In this document: piece after piece, positions 1 to 6,331 of the stretch
Layout: every line of letters begins with the position of its first letter
How positions within the stretch are numbered: the stretch's first letter is position 1
From: Nitrospira bacterium HGW-Nitrospira-1
GTDB lineage: Bacteria > Nitrospirota > Thermodesulfovibrionia > Thermodesulfovibrionales > UBA6898
Reading direction: 5' to 3'
DNA length: 10,532 nucleotides
NCBI GenBank assembly: GCA_002839535.1
Contig: PGYF01000033.1
Span: forward strand, 1 to 10,532
The notes under the pieces: generated by a model
What the model was told of the DNA's origin: nothing
Databases searched by the model: none
What the model saw: the letters and a program-made list of their open reading frames with translations, nothing else
Program-made: the position numbers and the translations under genes

Positions 1-7
1 ATATAGC

Positions 8-193
8 ATGATAAATTTTGATAAGAAGGGAGGCGAAAGGCTTCCGGAGTTCCAAAAGTACCTGATTGACAAAAAACTTGTCGCAGAGAACAAAACGACA
101 TTTTACGCTTACTGGGTGAGCCGCTACCTTGCTTATGCCCTCTTCAGTTTGCCGCCCCTTGGGATTATAGCGATTCCAGAGGAGTCTATATGA
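8..193 (+). pseudogene. Tyrosine recombinase (integron-integrase-like), N-terminal stub
   Basis: The open frame starts at an ATG and reads LPEFQKYLIDKKL, then YAYWVSRYLAYA around residues 34-45. This is the pattern of the N-terminal SAM-like, DNA-binding domain of integron-type tyrosine recombinases, which usually have a PEFQ.YL...KLV....FYAYWVSRFL segment. After residue ~44 the similarity stops, and the frame ends 17 codons later at TGA. The catalytic domain (Arg, His-x-x-Arg, Tyr) is absent, whereas intact enzymes run to about 320 residues. The break lies near base 133, where a minus-strand reading frame ends, so it looks like a rearrangement junction rather than a point mutation. The gene could begin upstream of the window. 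The family call is from remembered motifs and is moderately sure; loss of function is certain if no continuation exists elsewhere. Confidence 0.6.
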
Positions 194-384
194 CATCGGA
201 AACAGTCTTTGTCAGGTTCAAAGCCTATTTTTTCCCCTTCGTCGATCACATTCAATTTATCCACAATCACATTCTTCAGGACCTCTACCCTATAAACTGT
301 GCCACTTGTAATTAGAGTGCAGGCGTATAATAAAAACTCTAAACAAGGAGGCAGTGATGAAGAATCTTTTGGGGGACGTTGTTT
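133..384 (-). pseudogene. Orphan C-terminal reading frame, unrecognised
   Basis: On the minus strand 83 codons are open from a TAG at 385-387 to a TAA at 133-135, with no ATG. The distal two thirds look like real protein: VYRVEVLKNVIVDKLNV, then a segment containing CFRCH, then GIAIIPRGGKLKRA at the end. The first ~10 codons are translated from the repeat at 369-389, so the original 5' part has been lost or replaced. I do not recognise the family. CFRCH formally fits the CxxCH haem c motif, but one motif in a fragment without a signal peptide is not enough to claim a cytochrome. It is most simply a truncated gene next to the truncated integrase. It could also be a chance frame, because the opposite strand holds a promoter and ribosome-binding site in the same bases. 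Confidence 0.35.
326..331 (+). promoter_or_regulatory. Sigma-70-like -10 box upstream of a truncated plus-strand start
   Basis: A perfect TATAAT lies 25 bases before an ATG that has an excellent ribosome-binding site. The -35 is weak: TTGTAA at 306-311 gives only a 14-base spacer, and the 17-base position reads CACTTG. The expected transcription start is near base 338. The arrangement of -10, Shine-Dalgarno and ATG makes it more credible than the box alone. Confidence 0.4.
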
Positions 385-404
385 CTAATTATGCTTTACA
401 TTAA
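345..404 (+). pseudogene. Strong RBS and 15-codon reading frame interrupted by a repeat
   Basis: AAGGAGG at 345-351 is followed by five bases and an ATG at 357, then MKNLLGDVVSNYALH and a TAA at 402-404. From the fifth codon on, the peptide is encoded by the repeat (369-389) and the transposase-remnant side of the element. Only the first four codons can therefore belong to the original gene. I read this as the 5' end of a plus-strand gene cut by insertion of, or recombination at, the repeat. No continuation of the gene is visible beyond the last repeat at 636. A very short leader peptide is the alternative. Confidence 0.4.
369..389 (-). repeat. Inverted copy of the REP-like repeat
   Basis: These 21 bases (TTGGGGGACGTTG, then TTTCTAAT) are the perfect reverse complement of 552-572. 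Facing copies of this kind could fold a transcript of the region into a long stem with a ~160-base loop. No second inverted copy is present. Confidence 0.85.
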
Positions 405-506
405 CATTAGCACTACGCTTCTCTGGCCTTTCAATTGAGCGTACATACCCCGCACCATGATATGATGCAGGGCTCCCTGAATATCCAAGCGTGCTTGTCG
501 TGGCAT
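396..506 (-). pseudogene. REP-associated tyrosine transposase (RAYT, Y1_Tnp), 5' remnant
   Basis: Reading from an ATG at 506-504 gives MPRQARLDIQGALHHIMVRG, which is the typical opening of RAYT/TnpA_REP proteins (MPR.ARLD..G..HHV..RG). The His-His pair belongs to the HUH metal-binding region. After residue 20 the frame continues as an unrelated tail (MYAQLKGQRS...) and stops at TAA 398-396. The rest of the HUH domain and the catalytic tyrosine are missing; full-length proteins usually have 150-300 residues. The cut falls shortly before the inverted repeat at 369-389, so an internal deletion joined the 5' end of the gene to the element's end. No ribosome-binding site stands at a normal distance from the ATG. 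The family call is firm despite the short length; the protein is surely non-functional. Confidence 0.7.
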
Positions 507-511
507 GAGTA

Positions 512-540
512 ATCTTATCCAAAGACCCCTTGCTTGTCAA
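512..540 (-). promoter_or_regulatory. Possible promoter of the RAYT remnant
   Basis: On the minus strand a perfect TTGACA (540-535) is separated by 17 bases from TAAGAT (517-512), a 4/6 match to the -10 consensus. The ATG follows only 5 bases later, so a transcript would be nearly leaderless. This may be the old transposase promoter or coincidence. Confidence 0.3.
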
Positions 541-551
541 GTAATTACACT

Positions 552-636
552 ATTAGAAACAACGTCCCCCAAGCTTTTCATTAGAAACAACGTCCCCAAA
601 GCTTTCTTGTTAGAAACAACGTCCCCCAAGCTTTTC
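552..636 (+). repeat. Three tandem copies of a 27-28 bp repeat
   Basis: The copies lie at 552-579, 580-606 and 609-636 and share TTAGAAACAACGTCCCC followed by an AAGCTT-containing tail. Copy 2 differs by one substitution and one missing T, and copy 3 by its first base with two extra bases before it. The repeats abut with no spacers, which rules out a CRISPR. Copy 3 overlaps the last two bases of the TGA of the neighbouring minus-strand gene, so the array replaces that operon's natural 3' flank. No classical hairpin-plus-U terminator is visible here. Confidence 0.9.
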
Positions 637-1075
637 AGACCCCATTAGTTTTACTCACCAGCCATTTGGTCCTTTCCTTCTCGAGAAAAAACCTCGTATG
701 GGCAGGCTTTGCAGCATCTCCCACAACATAACCGGTATCCTGCCCGTAACTTGCTATGACCCGAATATCCAGATCAGCGGCAGCAGTTGCATCTTTAACA
801 GTTATGCTTATAATTTCATATTCAATCTTTATTCCCGACATCTGCTGAAAAACATTTCCCATTTCCTTTTTTATGAAGAGATAGGTGAGCCCCTGTTCGT
901 CTGTATAATTGAAAGAAACCTTTGACATCACATCGTCTATCTTTTCCTGCTCGATCGCCTTTGCGCCTTCCCTGAAGAGTTTTTTTATCCTGCTTTCATC
1001 CGATGGCCAGAGGAAAAAAGTGATAAGGGCAGAGAGGATCAGGAGGGCAAGGTATATGACGGTTTTTTTGCTCAT
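635..1075 (-). CDS. Small membrane-anchored protein, possibly NTF2-like
   Basis: The protein has 146 residues. Residues 5-23 form one hydrophobic segment after MSKK, giving an N-terminal anchor or uncleaved signal with the remainder most likely in the periplasm. The soluble part begins with an amphipathic helix (SRIKKLFREGAKAIEQ) and continues with alternating helix and strand. It resembles small NTF2-like/SnoaL-like domains, whose opening helix is followed by a 'F.Y.D..G' strand (here VSFNYTDEQG). That fold guess is tentative, and no catalytic residues or function can be named. Its ATG overlaps the bioA stop by four bases (ATGA), so it is translated as the last gene of the operon, without a recognisable Shine-Dalgarno of its own. 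Its stop codon touches the tandem repeat array, so the original C-terminus may have been altered. Confidence 0.75.
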   Translation of the reverse strand: MSKKTVIYLALLILSALITFFLWPSDESRIKKLFREGAKAIEQEKIDDVMSKVSFNYTDEQGLTYLFIKKEMGNVFQQMSGIKIEYEIISITVKDATAAADLDIRVIASYGQDTGYVVGDAAKPAHTRFFLEKERTKWLVSKTNGV

Positions 1076-2451
1076 GACGTTACTGAAATAATAGCATCTT
1101 TTATTACAGCAAGCATCCCGGCAAGGTCTTCATTGCTGATACTAAGGGGCGGCATGATGACAATAACATTCCCCAGGGGCCGTATAAACACTCCGTTATC
1201 CCTGGCATGATGAGCAACCTTCCACCCTGTTTTATCTTCCCACGCATAAGCCTCTTTGGCCTTTTTATCTTTGACCAGCTCTATCCCTGCCATAAGCCCC
1301 TTGTTTCTCACATCGCCAACATGAACAAACTCACTGATATCCTTGAGCCACTTTTCGAGGATAGCTATCCTGGGCACAAGGTTTTTTAAGGTCTCTTCAT
1401 GTTCAAATATATCCAGACATGCAAGGGCTGCTGCGCAGGCTATGGGATTGCCGGTATAGGAGTGACCATGGAAGAATGTTTTCAATTCTCTAAACTCACC
1501 GAGAAAAGCAGTATAAATTTCTTCTGTAGCAAGGGTAACGGCAAGAGGCATATATCCGCCTGTTATTCCCTTTGAAAGACACATTATATCAGGCACAACA
1601 TCTTCATGTTCACATGCGAACATTTTGCCGGTGCGTCCGAATCCGGTCGCAACTTCATCGGCAATAAGAAGCGTATTGTATTTACTACAGAGCTTGCGGA
1701 CTTCTCCGAGATAACCATGGGGGGCAACGATCATCCCGCCTGCGGCCTGCACAAGGGGTTCGATAATTACTGCCGCTATTTTGTCATGATGGACTCTAAG
1801 GGTCTCTTCCATTTTTTTGATGCAGGCCAAACTGCATTTTGCGTATTCTTCCCCGAGTTCGCATCTGTAGCAATAAGGCGATGGCGCCTTGAAGGTCTTA
1901 AATAAAAGAGGCCCAAAGGTATTGTGGAATAAGTCAACCCCGCCGACGCTTACCGCTCCGATTGTATCACCGTGATATGCGTTATTAAGGCAGAGAAAAC
2001 TGTTTTTCCCCATGGCCCCTTTGTGCTTCCAGTACTGAAAGGCCATTTTAACGGCAACCTCAACAGCGGTTGAACCGTTATCAGAGTAAAAAACTTTGGT
2101 TAGTGGGGCGTGAGGCGTAACGCATGAAGCGTTAACAAGCTTAACAAGCCTTTCAGCCAGTTTGATGGCCGGCACATTGCTTAATCCGAGCATGGTGCTG
2201 TGGGCTATTTTGTCGAGCTGTTCCCTGATCGCATCATTGATCTCTTTTTTCCTGTGGCCGAAGATATTCACCCATAAAGATGATACCCCGTCCAGATACC
2301 ACCTCCCGTAGATGTCTTTGATAAAGCAGTCGCGGCCTTCTGTAATAATTATTGGGGTCTCTGATCTCCATTCCTGCATCTGGGTGAACGGGTGCCAGAT
2401 ATATTTTTTATCTGTCTCCTCAAGATGTCTGTTGTCGTCCATAATACCCAT
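1072..2451 (-). CDS. bioA: Adenosylmethionine-8-amino-7-oxononanoate aminotransferase
   Basis: This cytoplasmic PLP enzyme makes 7,8-diaminopelargonate, the antepenultimate step of biotin synthesis, with S-adenosylmethionine as usual amino donor. Visible class-III aminotransferase signs are WHPFTQMQEW at residues 19-28, the phosphate-binding GSTA (126-129), YHGD (159-162), IADEVATGFGRTG (263-275) with the PLP-contacting Asp265, and the Schiff-base Lys294 in CLSKGITGG. A cysteine cluster (CYRC 194-197, Cys206, Cys210) fits one BioA subfamily. The frame is open up to 2625, but I choose ATG 2451: it gives the normal ~459 residues, starts 4 bases after the preceding stop and has GAGG 9 bases upstream; a second ATG at 2442 is possible. 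Residues ~104-114 (LVKLVNASCVTPHAP) are longer than usual and repeat-derived. No other bio gene lies in the window. The end overlaps the next gene as ATGA. Confidence 0.92.
   Translation of the reverse strand: MGIMDDNRHLEETDKKYIWHPFTQMQEWRSETPIIITEGRDCFIKDIYGRWYLDGVSSLWVNIFGHRKKEINDAIREQLDKIAHSTMLGLSNVPAIKLAERLVKLVNASCVTPHAPLTKVFYSDNGSTAVEVAVKMAFQYWKHKGAMGKNSFLCLNNAYHGDTIGAVSVGGVDLFHNTFGPLLFKTFKAPSPYCYRCELGEEYAKCSLACIKKMEETLRVHHDKIAAVIIEPLVQAAGGMIVAPHGYLGEVRKLCSKYNTLLIADEVATGFGRTGKMFACEHEDVVPDIMCLSKGITGGYMPLAVTLATEEIYTAFLGEFRELKTFFHGHSYTGNPIACAAALACLDIFEHEETLKNLVPRIAILEKWLKDISEFVHVGDVRNKGLMAGIELVKDKKAKEAYAWEDKTGWKVAHHARDNGVFIRPLGNVIVIMPPLSISNEDLAGMLAVIKDAIISVTS
2104..2149 (-). repeat. Repeat-derived expansion inside bioA
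   Basis: A 9-base direct repeat, TTAACAAGC at 2132-2140 and again at 2141-2149, doubles the codons around LVK/LVN. It is followed toward 2104 by a 7-base-period stretch (coding strand CATGCGT, TACGCCT, CACGCCC). Against the usual BioA spacing between the ERLV helix and the LTKVFYSDNGSTA strand, about seven codons (21 bases) are extra. The exact boundary is an estimate from memory of homologues. Confidence 0.5.
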
Positions 2452-2455
2452 GTAA

Positions 2456-3427
2456 TTAAACCTCGACCTTTTCTGTTTTTTTAGTAAGCGCAAAATATAT
2501 GACAAGCCCCGGGATGCTCCCGGCAAATACCGAGAAAAACCATGCGAGGGAAAGGGATGTTGCAACTTCAGGTTTGACTCCGATGAGCCCAAGGAGGATG
2601 ACAAAAGCCCCTTCCCTGACGCCAAGTCCTGATATAGAGACCGGTATCGTGGTGATGGTTATAATAATCGGCAGAAAAACAAAGAGCAGGAGGAGGGGGA
2701 TTTTTGCGCCCATACCGGCAGCAAGGATGCCAACCATGAGAAAATTCAGAAACTGTACGAGAAAGGAGATGAGCACAGCCTTTATTATCGTGCGTTTCTG
2801 TGTTTTCAGGGTAATGAAGTATTCATAGAACTCTGATATGCCCCTGAATCTCTTGCCAAGCTGGAGATTGAAGAAAAGAAAACTGCCGACGATAAAGGCC
2901 GCAAAGATAACAGGCATCAACCATTTGTACGATGAATCCACAAAATAGTGAAAGGCAAAGGGAGCTGCTGAAATGCCGATTAGCATCAGGCTGACATACC
3001 CGAGATACCTGTCCATGAAGATAGACGCAAGGGTGAGGCTCATCTTCTTTGCCTTTTTGTTCAGGTAATAAGCCCGCACAGCATCGCCGCCGATGATCCC
3101 CGGCATAAAACTTCCGAAGAATGCGCCGATCATGTATATTGAAAACAGTTTTTTTATTGTGAAATTTTCAGGCAGAAGGAGTTTCCATCTGAAGGAAGAT
3201 ATCAGTTGGGAAAAAATATAGAGAAAAACCGCCGAGAAAAAGTAAAAAGGGCCGATGCTTTTCATTATAGAGAAGGTGTGTCCCATGTCTGCCCTGGAAA
3301 AGACCATATACAAGGCCAGGGAACTTACCGCCAATTTCAGCAGGAATATGAATGCCTTATTTGCTGACAGGGCCAATGACTTTTTTAATAACGTAGATAG
3401 GTTTTTTTTGCGTTTCGTGATATACAC
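2456..3427 (-). CDS. UPF0104/LPG_synthase_TM-family integral membrane protein
   Basis: The protein has up to 323 residues and is strongly hydrophobic, with about 7-9 membrane segments (for example around 26-43, 60-78, 141-160, 165-186, 213-238, 244-264, 288-313). Family hallmarks are GGDAVRAYYL (114-123), MDRYLGY (138-144) and ISGLGVREGA (265-274), as in the flippase-like domain of MprF and in stand-alone UPF0104/AglD-like proteins. No aminoacyl-transferase domain is attached, so lysyl-phosphatidylglycerol synthesis is not implied. In glycan loci such proteins are suspected lipid or lipid-sugar translocators, which suits its place after a GT2 gene. The start is uncertain: GTG 3427 overlaps the GT2 gene by 71 bases but has GGGAGAG about 10 bases upstream; a TTG near 3374 would shorten it. 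The stop lies 4 bases before bioA. Confidence 0.85.
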   Translation of the reverse strand: MYITKRKKNLSTLLKKSLALSANKAFIFLLKLAVSSLALYMVFSRADMGHTFSIMKSIGPFYFFSAVFLYIFSQLISSFRWKLLLPENFTIKKLFSIYMIGAFFGSFMPGIIGGDAVRAYYLNKKAKKMSLTLASIFMDRYLGYVSLMLIGISAAPFAFHYFVDSSYKWLMPVIFAAFIVGSFLFFNLQLGKRFRGISEFYEYFITLKTQKRTIIKAVLISFLVQFLNFLMVGILAAGMGAKIPLLLLFVFLPIIITITTIPVSISGLGVREGAFVILLGLIGVKPEVATSLSLAWFFSVFAGSIPGLVIYFALTKKTEKVEV

Positions 3428-4304
3428 GCACCATCATCTCTCCCAAGAGACCCATGCCGATAAACTGAATGCCGACTATGATCAGCAATGCGCCAAGAAG
3501 CAGCAGAGGACGTCCCCCGATATCTTTGCCGGAAAACATCTTGTCAACGCTCAGATACAGAGAGATAAGAAATCCCAGGGCGCCGCTAAAAAGCCCTATT
3601 GGCCCGAAGAACTGCAGGGGTTTAGTAGAGAAACTCTGCAGGAACTTGACTGTGATCAGATCAAGCACGACCTTCATCGTCCTTGATAAGCCGTATTTGG
3701 ATTTTCCACGGAGTCTCGGATGATGTGTTGTCTCAACCTCTGCTATTCTGATGCCGTACCAACTCGCAACCGCCGGTATGAAACGGTGCATTTCGCCGTA
3801 GAGTTTCAGGCTTTTGATGACGTCTCTACGGTACGCCTTCAGGGAACACCCGTAATCGTGGAGGTTTACGCCGGTGACTTTACTGATCAGGAGATTGGCG
3901 ATTATAGAAGGGAGCCTTCTTGAGAGAAAGGGGTCTTTTCTTTTTTTTCTCCATCCGCTTACCAGATCGTTGTCTTTCATCAGTTCGAGCAATTTCGGAA
4001 TGTCCTTTGGATCGTTTTGCAGGTCTCCGTCCATGGTTACGATAATGTCGCCTCTTGAGTAATCGAAGCCGGCAGCAAACGCCGCTGTCTGGCCAAAGTT
4101 TCTCCTGAGGCTTAGTACGATTACAGTATCGTCTGCGGCCTGGATTTCCTGGAGCAATGGGAGTGTATTGTCGGCGCTGCCGTCGTCAATAAAGATGATT
4201 TCGTATTCATCCCCGAGCGAGTCCATGACCGGCTTCAGGCTCCTGTGCAGCTCCCTGACGTTTTCTTCTTCATTGAAGAGCGGTATTACAATAGAAATTG
4301 TCAT
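3357..4304 (-). CDS. GT2 polyprenyl-phosphate glycosyltransferase (DPM1/ArnC/GtrB-like)
   Basis: The protein has 315 residues from the ATG at 4304. A GT-A domain fills residues 1-~215: ISIVIPLFNEEENV, the nucleotide-binding DDG (40-42), RRNFGQTAAFAAGF (67-80), the metal-binding DGDLQNDP (92-99) and RGKSKYG (199-205). Two C-terminal membrane helices (about 228-252 and 265-290) match the ArnC/GtrB type, which transfers a sugar from a nucleotide donor to undecaprenyl phosphate on the cytoplasmic face. The sugar cannot be read from the sequence. Its ATG shares one base with the TGA of the preceding PAP2-GT39 gene (TGATG), so translation is coupled; GAGAG lies 7-8 bases upstream. The product is the natural lipid-linked donor for the GT39 domain encoded just before it. 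An in-frame TTG directly before the ATG is unlikely to be used. Confidence 0.9.
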   Translation of the reverse strand: MTISIVIPLFNEEENVRELHRSLKPVMDSLGDEYEIIFIDDGSADNTLPLLQEIQAADDTVIVLSLRRNFGQTAAFAAGFDYSRGDIIVTMDGDLQNDPKDIPKLLELMKDNDLVSGWRKKRKDPFLSRRLPSIIANLLISKVTGVNLHDYGCSLKAYRRDVIKSLKLYGEMHRFIPAVASWYGIRIAEVETTHHPRLRGKSKYGLSRTMKVVLDLITVKFLQSFSTKPLQFFGPIGLFSGALGFLISLYLSVDKMFSGKDIGGRPLLLLGALLIIVGIQFIGMGLLGEMMVRVYHETQKKPIYVIKKVIGPVSK

Positions 4305-6331
4305 CAAAAACTCTCTGTCTGTTTCATTTTCATGCCCTTAAAAGCATAACACTTAAATATCGTAAATTTCATTATTTTCTTGTGTTTGGTCTTGAGAGTA
4401 ATTATATTTTGATCGCAATTATCAAAGGCATTTTTTACGGTTTCCGGCAGATGCTGGGTATCTTTCCTCACAAAAACAGCATGGTGACCGATAAAATTTT
4501 CGAATCCGGGCCAGAGGTCATACTGGTTCATTCGTCTGCCGAGATTGATACAATAGGTTGCCGGATGACCGTCCATATAAAAAGCGAGTTCGCTTGCAAC
4601 TTGATAACTGTCAGAAAAAACAAACACCGGACCGGCAGGCGTCATTTCATCATATACCCGGCTTGCTTCAATGCCCAGCTCCTTCCATCCGACAAGTTTT
4701 TTCGTCGGATCTTTTTCCTGGGGAAGATGGAGCGCTGAGGGAAAGTGCGCAAAGAAGGTGATAAGCAAAGATAATGCCATACCTGAGAGTATCAGCATCT
4801 TCGTTCTTTTTTTCGAGAGTGCAAGGTCTTTTATATAGTAGGCTGAAAAGGCTATAAAGCCTGCTGCATATCCGGGCAGGGCCCAGTTTGCCTGTACCTT
4901 TCCCTGGAGGCTCTTCAGGACAAAGAAAATAACAGTCGGCATTGAGAGCCAGAAGAGGAATGCGCCTTTTTGCGTCTTCCTCATTTTCCAGAGAGCCAAA
5001 AAGATCAGTATAAAGAGAACAGGGGTAATAACTCCGAGCTGCGAGCCGATAAATTCAAGGAAACTTGTTGTGGATATTTTTATGCCCTCTGCAACGTGCG
5101 CCTGTCCTGCTGTATGTTTCAGCGTGACCCATCCATTTGCAGCGTTCCAGAATATCACAGGGCTGAAAACAGCCAGACTGACGATTGCGGCCAAGTAAGG
5201 CCCCGGGGTGATTAAAAGCCTCCGTACGTCTTTCCGTAAGAGCAGATAGAGAAATCCGGAGACATAGAAAAATGCCATGGTGTATTTTGTCAGCAATCCC
5301 AGACCAACAGAGACGCCGAAGAGTATCCAGTAATGATCAAATGTTGTTTTACAGCCTTCACACATCTGACGTTGCAGCAGCTTATGGAAGAGGTAAAGTG
5401 AAAGGGCCCAGAAAAAAATAAACGGCGAATCAATGGTAAACAGTATGCCATATACGGAATACAGAGGAACTATCTGGATCAACAGGGCGGAGGCAAGTCC
5501 GGTCTTTTCGTCGTAGAGTTCTTTTCCTGTCCGATAAAGGAAAAAACTGCTTAGAGCAGAGAAGACGACTGCAAATACCCTGACGCCCAATACAGTATCG
5601 CCAAAGAGAGCGGTCCCTATGTATATGAGATATGCGATCATAGGGCCCTTTGAGTAATAACTCCAGTCAATATGCCTTGACCATTCCCAATAATGCGCCT
5701 CGTCAGGGCTCAGGTCAAAGGGGCCTGTCAGGATAAAGTATATCCTGAAAAGGCTTATGAGGAGCAGTGACAAAGCCAGGGCCTCACCATAAACTTTTTT
5801 TACATATATTCTTTCACCCCAGCGATAAATCCGAATTGCCGCATAAGCTGTAGACGCGCCAAGTAGAGCGCCGGCGCAAATGTCAGAGGGATAATGCACC
5901 CCGACATACACCCGTGATAACCCTATAACCGCTGCGGCAGCAAGAAAAAAATAGCCTGTAATATTTCTGCGAAGAAAAAAGAAGGTCATCGCAAAGGCAA
6001 AGGCATTGGCGGCATGATTGGAGGGCATGGAATAAGAACGTCCGCACCCGACCAGCAGGTTTATGTCTGTGAATGTATTACAGGGCCGCACTCTTGCAAT
6101 CATATCCTTTAAAACATGCCCGGAGCCGTCTGCCAATGCAACGGCAAAGAGAGAAACAAACAGGAAACGCCAGACCGCCTTTTTCTCCTTTACTGCTGTC
6201 CAGAGCGCCAGGCCGAGAAAAACCATCTCTGCGCGATTAGTCACAAAGGGCATCACTACATCAAAAAAACCGTTCTGCAGATTTTTATTGATAAGGAAAA
6301 ATAATGCGCTGTCTATCTCATGAAGGCTCAT
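4304..6331 (-). CDS. PAP2 phosphatase - GT39 (ArnT/PMT-like) glycosyltransferase fusion
   Basis: The protein has 675 residues in two membrane modules. Residues 1-~170 are a PAP2 lipid phosphatase with all three motifs: KDMIARVRP (75-83), PSNH (103-106, in place of the usual PSGH) and SRVYVGVHYPSD (139-150), so the catalytic histidines and Asp150 are intact. Residues ~180-675 are a GT39-type transferase: DLSPDEAHYWEW (206-217) carries the acidic pair at the first periplasmic loop, DSPF follows at 301, about ten further membrane helices are visible, and the end (~540-650) is a soluble domain. Such enzymes take a sugar from polyprenyl phosphate outside the membrane, as ArnT does for lipid A. The start codon overlaps the preceding acyltransferase stop (ATGA), and the next gene makes the likely donor. 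I infer envelope-lipid or glycan modification; whether PAP2 acts on a polyprenyl carrier or a lipid A-type phosphate is open. Confidence 0.9.
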   Translation of the reverse strand: MSLHEIDSALFFLINKNLQNGFFDVVMPFVTNRAEMVFLGLALWTAVKEKKAVWRFLFVSLFAVALADGSGHVLKDMIARVRPCNTFTDINLLVGCGRSYSMPSNHAANAFAFAMTFFFLRRNITGYFFLAAAAVIGLSRVYVGVHYPSDICAGALLGASTAYAAIRIYRWGERIYVKKVYGEALALSLLLISLFRIYFILTGPFDLSPDEAHYWEWSRHIDWSYYSKGPMIAYLIYIGTALFGDTVLGVRVFAVVFSALSSFFLYRTGKELYDEKTGLASALLIQIVPLYSVYGILFTIDSPFIFFWALSLYLFHKLLQRQMCEGCKTTFDHYWILFGVSVGLGLLTKYTMAFFYVSGFLYLLLRKDVRRLLITPGPYLAAIVSLAVFSPVIFWNAANGWVTLKHTAGQAHVAEGIKISTTSFLEFIGSQLGVITPVLFILIFLALWKMRKTQKGAFLFWLSMPTVIFFVLKSLQGKVQANWALPGYAAGFIAFSAYYIKDLALSKKRTKMLILSGMALSLLITFFAHFPSALHLPQEKDPTKKLVGWKELGIEASRVYDEMTPAGPVFVFSDSYQVASELAFYMDGHPATYCINLGRRMNQYDLWPGFENFIGHHAVFVRKDTQHLPETVKNAFDNCDQNIITLKTKHKKIMKFTIFKCYAFKGMKMKQTESF

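Larger units (their letters stand above)
369..636. mobile_element. Decayed REP/RAYT-type element
   Basis: The unit consists of an inverted copy of a repeat (369-389), about 160 bases holding the 5' end of a REP-associated transposase on the minus strand, and three direct copies in the opposite orientation (552-636). RAYT transposases (Y1/HUH family) are typically flanked by the palindromic REP sequences they mobilise. The transposase is far too short to act, so this is a relic or a non-autonomous derivative. Its right edge coincides with the stop codon of the adjacent hypothetical gene, and its left edge with the fifth codon of a truncated plus-strand frame. The boundaries given are those of the repeats; target-site duplications were not found. 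Confidence 0.55.

Noticed and set aside
190..318. Plus-strand 42-codon frame starting ATGACATCGG
   Set aside because: It lies opposite the more protein-like minus-strand frame, has no ribosome-binding site and no recognisable sequence.
609..617. attC-like GTTAGAAAC core that might pair with the integrase remnant
   Set aside because: It lacks the pyrimidine at the required position and the paired RYYYAAC site; it is simply part of the tandem repeat.
552..636. CRISPR array
   Set aside because: The repeats abut directly with no unique spacers, and an inverted copy lies at 369-389; no cas gene is present.
2452..2625. N-terminal extension of bioA to 2625
   Set aside because: It would overlap the UPF0104 gene by 170 bases and adds residues unlike any BioA; ATG 2451 has GAGG upstream and follows the preceding stop by 4 bases.
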